Below, one piece after another: positions 28,310 to 37,353 of a DNA stretch of 64,000 bases. The notes below the pieces were generated by a model. It did no database searches. It worked only from the letters and a program-made list of their open reading frames with translations, and was not told the origin of the DNA. Location: NCBI GenBank assembly GCA_023423895.1, contig JAFAER010000126.1, forward strand, positions 52,034 to 116,033, read 5' to 3'. Within the stretch, counting starts at the first letter, position 1, and each line of letters opens with the position of its first letter. The position numbers and the translations under genes were made by a program. The stretch comes from Pseudomonadota bacterium (GTDB lineage: Bacteria; Myxococcota_A; Polyangia; Polyangiales; Polyangiaceae).

Positions 28310-30208
28310 TCAGTGCCGGGTGACGCGTAGGTTCCGGCCGGCGCTCACGCCGACGCCCTGCGTGCCTCGAAGGCCGAGCGAGACGCGGACGTTCGCCTCG
28401 AGCTCCGTCGGACACGGGCGTTCCGGGCCGTCGTCCACGCGCACGATCACGCGGCGCCCGCGTCGTCGCACGTCGAGCGAACGCGTTGCGGCTTGTGCGA
28501 AGGCGCACGCCACGCCGCCGACCTCGAGCTCAGGCCCGCGGTCCGGACGCAGGACGATCGTCGGCGCGGCAGCCGTCACGTCGAGCTGGAGCTCGAAGTC
28601 GGCGAAGGTGACATCGGTGAGAAACGCGCTCGCGCCCGTGCCGAGCACGAGGCCGCGCGCGGGCTCGAAGAAGATCGAGCTCCCGGCCGTGCCGGCGAGA
28701 CGATCGGGTGCGAGCTGCTCGGTGCCCGAGACGAGCAGCGGTTTCGGGACCGCGCCGAAGCGCGTGCGTGTCGCGAAGCGGAAGCCCGTGACGTTCATTC
28801 CCGCTTCGTTTCGATCATCGAGCCACAGCGCGAGCCCCGGGTCTCCGCTGGCGATGGCATCCATGGCGGGGCCCCTCTCGGGCGCGTCGGGGATCGTCTC
28901 GAAGCCCCCGAACCACGGTGACCAGCGCATCCAGCGGCGTCCCGTCCAGAGCGCCGGCGCTCCCTCTGCACCTGCGAAGAGGCGCACGGTCTCGAGCGTC
29001 GAAGCATCCAGCGGGAGCCCGGGCTCGAGCGTGCCGTCCGCGGTGATCACCCAGACCGTCTTGAACTCGGGCGACGCGCCGATCTCGGGACGGATCACGG
29101 CGAGCGCGCCGCCCGCTTCCAGCGCGGCGAACGAGCGCTCTTGCCCCGTCACGAGATCGACCGGTCGTTTCGTCGCGCGGCTCGCATCCGGCGCGAACCA
29201 CTCGAGCGTCGGTACCTGGCTCTTTCGCGCGTCGAGCCCGCCCGCAACGAGGATCTCGCCACTCGCGAGCCGCAGGACCGTCGGGTTCTCGCGGGCGACG
29301 GCGAGGAGGGCCACGCCGGCCGTGCGTGCTCGACGGGTCACCGGGTCGACGATTTCCATCGTTCGCAGTGGCCCTGCAGGCCCGCGTCCGCCGACGAGGA
29401 GCGTCTCACCCGTCGAGAGCACGACGGCGCCGTGACGTGTGCGCGGCTCCGACAGCTCGATCCGCTGACGATCGAAGTCGCCGACGTCGCTCGGCGCGCC
29501 CGGCTTCGGCACGTAGATCTCCGCCGTCGCGATCGCGCGGATGGGCTCCTCGCCGATGCCGGAATCGGGATCGTGTCCACCGGCGACGAGGGCCGAGGCG
29601 AGCCCTTCCGTATCGGTCGGCGCTCGGAACGAGGTCACGGACGGATTCGCCCGGCGCGTGTTCAGACCGAACTGCAGGCGCTCGATCGCGCCGGTCGACA
29701 GGTCTCCGACGTACGTGTGAGGCACCTGCGAGCCGTCGCGCGCTCGGCCGCCAGCGACGATGAAGTGGCGGCCGAACACGCCGAGCGCCATGTCGGTCCG
29801 ACGCTCGACGTCACGGGTCAGGCGACACGACTCCCCGCCGGGCCAGACGAGCACGTTGATCGGTCCGCTTCCGGAGACGTCCGCCAAGCCGCGCCAGTCG
29901 ACGTCGCCCTGAGAGATGTCGACCACGAGAGAGCGCGTCTCTTTCGGCAATTCGGCCATGGCACGCCCGACGTCGCGCAAGAAGACGCCGGCCGTCGGGG
30001 GACGCTCGATCGATGGCTCGAAATCGCCGCCTGCGTAGATGACCGAATACGCCTCGCTCTGGGAGACCGGACACGCGCGCGGCGAGTAGATGACGACGGC
30101 GCGCTCCACGATGTCGGGATCGCGCGAGCAGCTCGACGCGAGCGCCAGCGTTGCGATGGCGAACGCGCCGACGCTCGCTCCCCGCCGATGGCCTGTCAGC
30201 GCCCGCAT
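28310..30208 (-). CDS. Kelch-like repeat lipoprotein
   Basis: A 632-residue exported protein. The signal peptide starts MRALTGHRRGASVGAFAIAT and ends at the lipobox LASSC. The mature region holds Kelch/galactose-oxidase-like propeller blades of the type TRHGAVVLSTGETLLVGGRG and LASGEILVAGGLDA. The C-terminal roughly 150 residues are beta-rich and could be a laminin-G/concanavalin-like domain (ASAFLTDVTFADFELQLDV). It probably binds a surface or carbohydrate partner. The upstream open frame (to 30538) lacks a signal sequence and overlaps the divergent kinase, so it was rejected. Confidence 0.7.
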   Translation of the reverse strand: MRALTGHRRGASVGAFAIATLALASSCSRDPDIVERAVVIYSPRACPVSQSEAYSVIYAGGDFEPSIERPPTAGVFLRDVGRAMAELPKETRSLVVDISQGDVDWRGLADVSGSGPINVLVWPGGESCRLTRDVERRTDMALGVFGRHFIVAGGRARDGSQVPHTYVGDLSTGAIERLQFGLNTRRANPSVTSFRAPTDTEGLASALVAGGHDPDSGIGEEPIRAIATAEIYVPKPGAPSDVGDFDRQRIELSEPRTRHGAVVLSTGETLLVGGRGPAGPLRTMEIVDPVTRRARTAGVALLAVARENPTVLRLASGEILVAGGLDARKSQVPTLEWFAPDASRATKRPVDLVTGQERSFAALEAGGALAVIRPEIGASPEFKTVWVITADGTLEPGLPLDASTLETVRLFAGAEGAPALWTGRRWMRWSPWFGGFETIPDAPERGPAMDAIASGDPGLALWLDDRNEAGMNVTGFRFATRTRFGAVPKPLLVSGTEQLAPDRLAGTAGSSIFFEPARGLVLGTGASAFLTDVTFADFELQLDVTAAAPTIVLRPDRGPELEVGGVACAFAQAATRSLDVRRRGRRVIVRVDDGPERPCPTELEANVRVSLGLRGTQGVGVSAGRNLRVTRH

Positions 30209-30323
30209 CGTCCGATGCGTACAGTGTACGTCAGACCTGCGCGTGGAACGAGATCGCTGTGCGAGGATCTGCGAGTGAGAGGTGAGAAGGGAGCCCTGGG
30301 TTTGATAGACTGGAGGCGGTCTC

Positions 30324-32240
30324 TTGTACCCGCAGGTCTTCGGCAAGTACGTCCTCGAGCGTGAGCTCTCGCGGGGCGGGATGGCTCGCGTCATCCTCGC
30401 AACGCTGAGGGGCGCTGGCGGGTTCGAGAAGAAGCTCGTCGTGAAGCAGATTCGCGACGAGCTCGCGTACGACCAGCAGTTCATTCGTCGCTTCGTCGAG
30501 GAGGCGAAGACGACGGTCGCGCTCAGCCATCCGAACATCGTCCCCGTCTACGAGCTCGGGGTCGAGCAAGGCACGTACTTTCTCGCGATGGAGCTCGTGG
30601 AGGGCGTGAGCATCGCGGAGCTGCTGCGCGAGCGGAACGCGGATGGCTCGAGACGCGTCCTGACTCCCGAAGAGGGTGCGTACGTCGGCATCGAGGTGTG
30701 CCGCGCGCTCGACTACGCGCACCGGCGCATGAAGGTCGTCCATCGCGACATCACGCCGAGAAACGTGATGGTCGACGAGGAAGGGCAGATCAAGCTGATC
30801 GACTTCGGCATCGCCGCGCCGGCCCTCGTCTCCGGTCACGAGATCCTCGGGTCGCCAGGGCACATGGCGCCCGAGCAGGTCGACGGAGGCGAGCTCGGCC
30901 CGCCGACGGACATCTTCGCCGTCGCGGTGCTCCTGATGGAGGCTTGGACCGGAAGCGCGCCCTTCCGACGCGCGACACCCGAGGAGTGCGCAGCCGCGGT
31001 GCGTGAGCCGCATCCGCAGCCGAGCGAGTTCGACCCGAAGCTCTCGCGGCTCGACGGCGCCATCGGACGTGCAATGCGTGTGGACGCGCGAGAGCGCCAG
31101 CAGGAGGCAAGCGAGCTCGCCCGTGAGCTTCGGTCGTTCCTGAGAGGGCTCGACGTCGCCGACATCGCGCGCGCGCTCGGCGATCGCGTCCGCGACCTGC
31201 GCGAAGAAGCATCGTCGCCGTCACCGCCGTCGCGCTCGACGCAACCTCGCGCGTCGTTCGCGAGCCACGGCGATCTCGGCGCGAAGACCTTCGCTGCCCG
31301 CGAAGAGGCGTTCAGCTGGTCGACCCCTCCTCCAGGCGTAGCGAGCGACCTCGGTGACGTCGCCGCTCCGAGTACGCGTCGCCTGCAGAGCACGCCCGAC
31401 ATCCCTGCAGCGCGTGCCACCCGCGGGCGTTCCGACGATCCGGCGATGGCCATCCCGACCCCGCTCATGGTCGAGGTGGACGAGCTCGAGAAGATTCACG
31501 GCGACATCGCGGCCAAGCGTTCCGAACGAGCGCATGCGCCGAAGCAGGATGAGTCTCGGACGGGCGGGGCGAAGCAGAGCGACATACCCACGGTGCGCCG
31601 CGCGAAGTTCGTGCGCCCCGAGAGTCCGCCTGCGGAGAAGCTCGAGACGATCGCGACGCGGCCGCTCGAGACTCCCGTGCGTGCGTTCGAGACCGCGGGC
31701 GCGCCGGCCTCCGCGGGTCGGCGCGGCTTCTCGGTTGCCGTACTCGGCGCGGTCGTCCTGCTCGCGATCGGGGGCTTCGCCGCGTGGCGCACGCGCGCGG
31801 AGCGTCCGTCGGCATCGAACGACGCTCGGCCGACACCGACGACACCCGCGACGACGAGCGCCGCCGCGCCTCCACAGAGCGTGTCCGCTCCGACGAGGGA
31901 GCCCTCCGCTCCGGTCTCGGTCGTATCCTCCACTGCCCCGCCGCCGAAGACCGCGGTATCGACGCCCTCGATCTCCGCGACGTCCTCGGGGACGACCGCT
32001 GCCGGCAAAGCTGCCGTCACGTTCCTCGGCGAGCCGGGGACGAAGGTTTCGATCGACGGGTCGTCGCGCGGGCCATGCCCCGTGCGTGTGATGCTCTCGG
32101 AGGGGCCTCACGAGATCCGGTTCACGTTCGAGCCGACCGGCGAGAGCCGTGGAGAGCGCCTGACCGTCAAGTCCGGCGACCACGTCACGGTTCGAGCCGA
32201 GTTCACCGGCGCGACGCCGACGGTCAAGATCCAGCGCTGA
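30324..32240 (+). CDS. Ser/Thr protein kinase with C-terminal PEGA domain
   Basis: A 638-residue Hanks-type kinase starting with TTG. The kinase domain (about 5-275) has the glycine loop LSRGGMARV, catalytic Lys in LVVKQI, catalytic loop HRDITPRNVMV (about 139) and DFG (about 160). In the catalytic loop the usual Lys (HRDxKxxN) is Thr, as in the HRDVSPxN-type kinases common in myxobacteria. A long Ser/Pro linker, one membrane helix (about 470-490), a periplasmic Thr/Pro linker and a PEGA domain (VTFLGEPGTKVSIDG...) complete it. It is an inner-membrane sensor kinase whose ligand is unknown, divergent from the Kelch lipoprotein. Confidence 0.88.
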   Translation: MYPQVFGKYVLERELSRGGMARVILATLRGAGGFEKKLVVKQIRDELAYDQQFIRRFVEEAKTTVALSHPNIVPVYELGVEQGTYFLAMELVEGVSIAELLRERNADGSRRVLTPEEGAYVGIEVCRALDYAHRRMKVVHRDITPRNVMVDEEGQIKLIDFGIAAPALVSGHEILGSPGHMAPEQVDGGELGPPTDIFAVAVLLMEAWTGSAPFRRATPEECAAAVREPHPQPSEFDPKLSRLDGAIGRAMRVDARERQQEASELARELRSFLRGLDVADIARALGDRVRDLREEASSPSPPSRSTQPRASFASHGDLGAKTFAAREEAFSWSTPPPGVASDLGDVAAPSTRRLQSTPDIPAARATRGRSDDPAMAIPTPLMVEVDELEKIHGDIAAKRSERAHAPKQDESRTGGAKQSDIPTVRRAKFVRPESPPAEKLETIATRPLETPVRAFETAGAPASAGRRGFSVAVLGAVVLLAIGGFAAWRTRAERPSASNDARPTPTTPATTSAAAPPQSVSAPTREPSAPVSVVSSTAPPPKTAVSTPSISATSSGTTAAGKAAVTFLGEPGTKVSIDGSSRGPCPVRVMLSEGPHEIRFTFEPTGESRGERLTVKSGDHVTVRAEFTGATPTVKIQR

Positions 32241-32253
32241 GGCTGCCGGAAAC

Positions 32254-32757
32254 TCAGTCGCCGAAGTCGTAGTCGAGCGCGGGCGGCGCCGACGAGACGT
32301 GGACCAGCTCCGGGGTCGTCGTGAGCGCGCGGATGCACCGGTTGTAGTGAAGGATCGGCCGCGGATCGTCGTCGGTTCCGAGGTTGTCCGCCTTCTCGAA
32401 CAACCGCAGCGCCTCGCCATACGCGTGGATCGCGTTGCTCGCGCTGCCGGCAGCGAGCTGCGCCTTTGCGTAGCGCTCCCACGTGATCGCCGTGTAGTAG
32501 ACGCGCTCGTACTCCGAGCTCAGCTTTGAAAACGCGGCGCATGCATCGTCGAAAAGCGTCATCCACGCCGTCGGAAACTGATCCGTGAGCGCGAGGCCGA
32601 GCATCCGCCACGCGTCGTCGTTGCCTGGCGATACCTCGAGGATGTCTCGGCAGATGCTCTCCGCGTCCTCCGGTTGATTCAGATCGCGATAGTGTTTCGC
32701 GAGCGTGACGGCCGTCGTCAGATTGCGAGCACGAAGCTGCTTCAGTTCCCACCCCAT
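32254..32757 (-). CDS. TPR-type repeat protein
   Basis: A 167-residue protein beginning MGWELKQLRARNLTTAVTLA, with TPR-like helix pairs (QPEDAESICRDILEVSPGND with AWRMLGLALTDQF, and SASNAIHAYGEALRLFEKAD). No signal peptide. It ends in an acidic LDYDFGD. The 122 upstream in-frame codons are antisense to the divergent lipoprotein gene and were rejected. Probably a cytoplasmic interaction protein; partner unknown. It converges with the PEGA kinase gene, 13 bp apart. Confidence 0.6.
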   Translation of the reverse strand: MGWELKQLRARNLTTAVTLAKHYRDLNQPEDAESICRDILEVSPGNDDAWRMLGLALTDQFPTAWMTLFDDACAAFSKLSSEYERVYYTAITWERYAKAQLAAGSASNAIHAYGEALRLFEKADNLGTDDDPRPILHYNRCIRALTTTPELVHVSSAPPALDYDFGD

Positions 32758-32815
32758 GATTCGTGGCGTAGCACACGACCCGGCGGGCCAGGAGCGACAT
32801 GGGGTACACGTCGAG

Positions 32816-34222
32816 ATGATGAAACGTACGCCGCGGAGCGCGCGCATCAGGGCCGCTCTCCTCTTGGTCGCGTCGGTCGCGTGTGGATGTGGCGGCCGAG
32901 ACGGAGCGCCGTCGGAGCGGCCAACACCGATCGCGGACACGTGTCGCGTGCAGCTCGCGCCGCGATCCGCGCCTCTCGAACCTGCGATCCCTGCGCCGGC
33001 TCCGCCTGCGCCGACGCGTTCGTCGCGGCTCGTTGCCCATGTGGACATGAAGCTCGCGCCGCTCGCGAAGGAGCTGGAGCAAAAGGTAGCCCCGCGTCTC
33101 GCAGAAGAGCGGAACCGGAGCATCGGGATCGCCGGACATCTGAACTACGTCGTCGATCGTGGGCCCTTCACCATCGCGGCGGAGGGCGACTCGCTCGTCG
33201 TGCGCACCGACATCCGGGCACGCGCAGAGGCGTGCCGCGGCAGCAGCTGTTACGCGTCCTGCGAGCCGCAGGGGCGCGCCACGGCGACGGTGCCGCTGCG
33301 GCTTACACCGGAGTATCGGTTCCAGCCCTCGCGCGTCTCGTTCGCGTTCACCCGCGGCTGTGAGGTCTGTGCGCTCGGTGGGATGGTGAAGATCGACGTC
33401 ACGCCGACCATCCAGGCGCAGCTCGCGCCCGCGCTCCGCCGCGTCGAGCAGGAGATCGACGGCAAGCTTCCGGTCCTGCGTCCGCAGGCAGAGCGGCTCT
33501 GGACGGAGATCGGAAAAACGCGTGAGCTCCCTCTCGGCGGCTGCGTCGTCACGAATGCCCGGGGGATCGTCGAGGGCCCTGTCTCCGGCAGCGCCGAGTC
33601 GCTGCGCGTCCGCTTCGGGCTGGTCGCCTATCCCGAGATCCGCAGGCATTGTGGTGAGCCCGTGGCCGCGCGACCACTTCCGCCGCTCGCTCAGGATCCA
33701 GCGCTTCCTGCCGAAGACGATCTCGTTCTCGCGCTCGTTTCGTCGCTCGCGACGGCGGCGACCGGCCTGGAGGCGGCAGACGCGTTCGACGCCGGCGGTG
33801 CGCGCGCCCGCATCGCCCGCGCATCCGCTGTCCCCGCTGGGCCGCTCGCGCAGATCGATCTCGGCCTCCGTGGCGAGGCATGCGGCGACCTCGGCGTTCG
33901 CGCGATGTTCGGTTGGAGCGACGACGGTCGGTCGCTCCGCCTGGGCGCACCGACGTTCACGAAGGGCGAACGCGAGCGGTTGAGCGTCGCGCTCGCGCCC
34001 GATGTCTTCATGCGCTCTCTCGGTCAGGTCCACATCGCGCCGCCGCTTTCGCCAGAGACGCTGAAGGACCTCGTCCCGTCGATCGCGTCGAGCATGTCCG
34101 ATACGTCGGTCGAGGTCCGCGCGAAGGTCTCCTCCGTGAAGCCGCTGGACGTTGCCCTCCGGGGAGAGGACCTCGCGGCATCCGTGCTCGTGCGCGGGAG
34201 CGTCGAGCTGAAGCAGCGCTGA
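32816..34222 (+). CDS. DUF4403-like lipoprotein
   Basis: A 468-residue exported protein. Two adjacent ATGs (32816, 32819) start MMKRTPRSARIRAALLLVAS, ending in the lipobox VAC. The mature protein pairs two beta-rich halves, each starting with an amphipathic helix that follows an inhibitor-like basic patch (LAKELEQKVAPRLAEE; LAPALRRVEQEIDGKLPVL). Cys pairs (CRGSSCYASC, CEVCALGG) are present. The overall pattern resembles the DUF4403 family of envelope lipid-binding-like proteins; this family call is moderate. It diverges from the TPR gene across 58 bp. Confidence 0.55.
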   Translation: MMKRTPRSARIRAALLLVASVACGCGGRDGAPSERPTPIADTCRVQLAPRSAPLEPAIPAPAPPAPTRSSRLVAHVDMKLAPLAKELEQKVAPRLAEERNRSIGIAGHLNYVVDRGPFTIAAEGDSLVVRTDIRARAEACRGSSCYASCEPQGRATATVPLRLTPEYRFQPSRVSFAFTRGCEVCALGGMVKIDVTPTIQAQLAPALRRVEQEIDGKLPVLRPQAERLWTEIGKTRELPLGGCVVTNARGIVEGPVSGSAESLRVRFGLVAYPEIRRHCGEPVAARPLPPLAQDPALPAEDDLVLALVSSLATAATGLEAADAFDAGGARARIARASAVPAGPLAQIDLGLRGEACGDLGVRAMFGWSDDGRSLRLGAPTFTKGERERLSVALAPDVFMRSLGQVHIAPPLSPETLKDLVPSIASSMSDTSVEVRAKVSSVKPLDVALRGEDLAASVLVRGSVELKQR

Positions 34223-34228
34223 TCTGCC

Positions 34229-34415
34229 GCTCCGTCACTCGTGCAGCGCGAGCAACGTGTCACGATCGCAGGCGACGTAGATGGTGCCGTCCTCCGCAAG
34301 GATCGGAGCAGCGAGGCTCCATCCGAGGATCTTCTTCGCGCGAGAAGCCACCGCTCGAAAGCGTAGCAAACCGAGTGGCCCGGCCCAGCATTCGGACGCA
34401 CACCGTCACGCTCTC
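34229..34415 (-). pseudogene. Remnant of a PQQ-like beta-propeller gene (C-terminal blade)
   Basis: The minus strand carries an open frame ending GWSLAAPILAEDGTIYVACD with DTLLALHE before a stop at 34229-34231. This is the typical last blade of PQQ-type propeller proteins (UxWxxxAPxLxxDGTxYxxxxD). The frame is closed upstream by TGA near 34417 with no plausible start or ribosome site. It is best read as the tail of a decayed gene in the gap between the DUF4403-like gene and sdhB. Confidence 0.45.
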
Positions 34416-34476
34416 GCTCCCTTGCTCCGTCTGCGCCCGATGCGCGATGCCGCTCGGGCGCGCCTCGGAAGCCTGG

Positions 34477-35379
34477 CTACTCCTCGGCTTCCGCGGTCTC
34501 TTTCTTCGTCGCGTGGGGCACGGCGGGGGCGATGGAGGGAGGCGCGGGACGGGCCTTCGCGATCACCGGTGCCGGCTCGAGCACGGGCAGCCGCTTCTTG
34601 TCCTTCGGCGGGAAGACCTTCCGCGCGAGCCAGCGCAGCGGATCGAACAGGTCGTCCGCGACGCGTTCCTTCAGCGGGATGATGCCGTTGTCGGTGATGA
34701 CGATCTGCTCCGGGCAGACCTCGGTGCAGCAGCGCGTGATGTTGCAGTAACCGATGCCGAACGTCTCTTTCATCATCGGCCGCCGGTCGACCGTGTCGAG
34801 CGGGTGCATGTCGAGCGTGGCGAGGTGGATCATGAAGCGTGGCCCCGCGAACCCGTCGGTCTCGTGATGATCGCGGAGCACGTGGCAGACGTCCTGGCAC
34901 AGGAAGCACTCGATGCACTTCCGGAACTCCTGGATGCGATCGATGTCCTCCTGCTGCATCCGCCAGGTGCCGTCGGGGTCGCGAGGGCGCGGCTTGAACG
35001 GCGGGATCTTCTTCGCGACGCGATAATTGTGGCTCACGTCCGTGACGAGGTCTTTCACGAGCGGCCACGTCTTCATCGGCGTGACGAGGATCGGCTCGGC
35101 GGGATCGAAGTGGCTCATCCGCGTCATGCAGAGGAGCCTCGGCTTCCCGTTGATCTCGGCGCTGCACGATCCACATCGGCCGGCCTTGCAGTTCCAGCGA
35201 ACGGCGAGGCTCGGATCCTGGTTCGCCTGGATGTCGTGGATCGCGTCGAGGACGACCATCCCCGGATACGTCTGGACGACGAACTCCTCCCAGCCGCCGC
35301 TGCCTGGGACCTTGGCGTCGGCGCGCCAGATCTTGAGGGTGTACGACGCGCCGTTGCCGGCGCTCCGAACGTCGGACAT
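34477..35379 (-). CDS. sdhB: Succinate dehydrogenase iron-sulfur subunit
   Basis: A 300-residue SdhB/FrdB. The N-terminal [2Fe-2S] domain has CKAGRCGSCSAEINGKPRLL. The C-terminal domain has CIECFLCQDVC and later CNITRCCTEVCPE for the [4Fe-4S] and [3Fe-4S] clusters. A Pro/Ala-rich tail of about 35 residues follows, longer than usual. It transfers electrons from SdhA to quinone at the inner membrane. It starts 2 bp after the sdhA stop, so the two are certainly co-transcribed. The 500-codon open frame running upstream is antisense-like overlap with sdhA and was rejected. Confidence 0.93.
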   Translation of the reverse strand: MSDVRSAGNGASYTLKIWRADAKVPGSGGWEEFVVQTYPGMVVLDAIHDIQANQDPSLAVRWNCKAGRCGSCSAEINGKPRLLCMTRMSHFDPAEPILVTPMKTWPLVKDLVTDVSHNYRVAKKIPPFKPRPRDPDGTWRMQQEDIDRIQEFRKCIECFLCQDVCHVLRDHHETDGFAGPRFMIHLATLDMHPLDTVDRRPMMKETFGIGYCNITRCCTEVCPEQIVITDNGIIPLKERVADDLFDPLRWLARKVFPPKDKKRLPVLEPAPVIAKARPAPPSIAPAVPHATKKETAEAEE

Positions 35380-35381
35380 GG

Positions 35382-37190
35382 CTACGCTCCTTCCTCCAGG
35401 ATCTTCTTGATCTCGGGCGGCGGCTCCGGGAGCGGCACGCTCGTGAGCTCCATGCCGCTCGAACTCGCGCGGCACACGTAGTTGATCTTCCCGAGCGCGG
35501 GATCCATCTCCGCGAAGTCCTCGCGCGCGTGACCTCCGCGGCTCTCCTTGCGTGCGAGCGCCGAGCGCGCCATCGCCTCGGACACGATGAGCATGTTCCG
35601 GAGGTCGATGACCTCGTGCCATCCGGTGTTGTAGTGCCGGTTCCCGCCGGCGATCTTCGTCCGGCTCGCGGCGTCTTTCAGCCGTTCGAGCTCCCTGAGG
35701 CACGTCTTCAGGTCGGCCTCGTTGCGCATGATCCCGCAGTAGCGCTGCATCACGTTCATGAGGTCTTCGTGGACCGCGAACGGATTGACGCCCTCTTCGC
35801 GATCGAACGGCTCGAGCGCTTCGCGCGCGTACTCCTCGATCTGGGCCGGATCGACGCCTTTGCTCGTGGTCGCCTTCGCCAGCTTGCCCGCATGAAGGCC
35901 CGCGATGCGGCCGAACACGAGCAGGTCCGACAGCGAGTTGCCTCCGAGCCGGTTGGCGCCGTGCATCCCGGCGGCGCACTCGCCTGCTGCGAAGAGGCCT
36001 TTGACGCGTGTCTCCTGCGTCTCGGGATCGACGCGGATGCCACCCATCGTGTAGTGGGCCGTCGGCCCGACCTCCATCGGCTCCTTGGTGATGTCGACGT
36101 CACCGAGCTCCTTGAACTGGTGGTACATCGCGGGGAGCTTCTTCTTGATGTCCTCCGCCGTGCGCCGCGAGTGGATGTCGAGGAAGACGCCGCCGTGGGG
36201 TGAGCCGCGGCCATCCTTCACCTCCGTGTAGATGGCGCGCGCGACGATGTCGCGGGGCAAGAGATCCGGCGTGCGCCGCGCCGCGGACGTGACGCCGCTC
36301 GTCGACTCCTTCAGCCAGCGATCGGCCTCTTCTTCCGTGTCTGCGGTCTCGTTGGCGTAGAGCGGATGGATGTAGTCGAACATGATCCGCTTGCCGTCCT
36401 TGTTGCGGAGCGTGCCGCCTTCGCCGCGGACGCCTTCCGTGATCAAGGTCCCGCGCACGCTCGGCGGCCACACCATGCCCGTCGGATGGAACTGCATGAA
36501 CTCCTGGTCCATGATCTCGGCGCCGAGCAGGTATGCGAGACCTTGCCCGTCGCCGGTGCACTCCCACGAGTTCGAGTTGATCTTGAACGCGCGGCCGATG
36601 CCGCCGGTCGCGATGACGACGGCTTTCGCCGTGAACACGACGAACTTGCCGTTCTCGCGCCAGTAGCCGAACGCGCCCGTGACGCGATCCGCGTCGCCGA
36701 GAAGGCGCGTCACCGTGCACTCCATGTAGACGTGCATGCCGGTGTGGATGCCGTGCTGCTGGAGCGTGCGGATCATCTCGAGCCCGGTGCGGTCGCCCAC
36801 GTGCGCGAGCCTCGGGTACTTGTGACCGCCGAAATTGCGCTGGAGGATGCGCCCGTCTTTCGTCCGATCGAAGAGCGCGCCCCACTCCTCGAGCTCGTTG
36901 ACGCGATCGGGCGCCTCCATCGCGTGGAGCTGCGCCATCCGCCACTGGTTCAAGTAGCGGCCGCCCTTCATCGTGTCGCGGAAGTGCACCTTCCAGTTGT
37001 CCTTCGGCTCCACGTTGCCGAGCGCCGCCGCCACGCCTCCTTCGGCCATCACCGTGTGCGCCTTGCCGAGGAGCGACTTGCAGATCAGCCCGACGGAGAG
37101 CCCCATCGCCGAAGCCTCGATCGCCGCCCGGAGCCCAGCGCCGCCGGCCCCAATGACCAGCACGTCGTGGTGGTGCGTTTCGTACTTCAT
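35382..37190 (-). CDS. sdhA: Succinate dehydrogenase / fumarate reductase flavoprotein subunit
   Basis: A 602-residue flavoprotein starting MKYETHHHDVLVIGAGGAGL (FAD Rossmann loop). LGKAHTVMAEGGVAAAL carries the His that binds FAD covalently. Active-site segments are QFHPTGM, EGVRGEGGTLRN, and HGANRLGGNSLSDLLVFGR near the C-terminal flavin site. It oxidises succinate to fumarate (or the reverse). The operon order is sdhC-sdhA-sdhB with a single membrane subunit. The start at 37190 follows directly on the tandem AGGCTCC repeats of the sdhC-sdhA spacer, and the longer frame beginning inside the repeats was rejected. Confidence 0.93.
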   Translation of the reverse strand: MKYETHHHDVLVIGAGGAGLRAAIEASAMGLSVGLICKSLLGKAHTVMAEGGVAAALGNVEPKDNWKVHFRDTMKGGRYLNQWRMAQLHAMEAPDRVNELEEWGALFDRTKDGRILQRNFGGHKYPRLAHVGDRTGLEMIRTLQQHGIHTGMHVYMECTVTRLLGDADRVTGAFGYWRENGKFVVFTAKAVVIATGGIGRAFKINSNSWECTGDGQGLAYLLGAEIMDQEFMQFHPTGMVWPPSVRGTLITEGVRGEGGTLRNKDGKRIMFDYIHPLYANETADTEEEADRWLKESTSGVTSAARRTPDLLPRDIVARAIYTEVKDGRGSPHGGVFLDIHSRRTAEDIKKKLPAMYHQFKELGDVDITKEPMEVGPTAHYTMGGIRVDPETQETRVKGLFAAGECAAGMHGANRLGGNSLSDLLVFGRIAGLHAGKLAKATTSKGVDPAQIEEYAREALEPFDREEGVNPFAVHEDLMNVMQRYCGIMRNEADLKTCLRELERLKDAASRTKIAGGNRHYNTGWHEVIDLRNMLIVSEAMARSALARKESRGGHAREDFAEMDPALGKINYVCRASSSGMELTSVPLPEPPPEIKKILEEGA

Positions 37191-37193
37191 TTG

Positions 37194-37221
37194 AGGCTCC
37201 AGGCTCCAGGCTCCAGGCTCC
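37194..37221. repeat. AGGCTCC heptamer x4 just upstream of sdhA
   Basis: Four perfect copies of AGGCTCC in tandem, starting 3 bp upstream of the sdhA start codon, followed by AGGGCGAGAG. The array is the inverted partner of the repeat that follows sdhC (37331-37353). Confidence 0.9.
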
Positions 37222-37330
37222 AGGGCGAGAGAGGGCACGTCGAGAGAAGAGTCACCCTTGGTGTCTGTCGTTTGCGCGGATCGTTCGTCATCGTTCACCC
37301 CCCGATCGTCGTGTCTGTTCGCGATCTCTT

Positions 37331-37353
37331 CCTGGAGCCTGGACCCTGGAGCC
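37331..37353. repeat. Heptamer repeat abutting the sdhC stop, inverted relative to 37194
   Basis: On the minus strand, immediately after the sdhC stop, the units GGCTCCA GGGTCCA GGCTCCA GG occur. Its 23 bp are complementary to the array before sdhA with one mismatch. The sdhC-sdhA message could therefore fold into a long stem enclosing about 110 nt. Confidence 0.85.
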
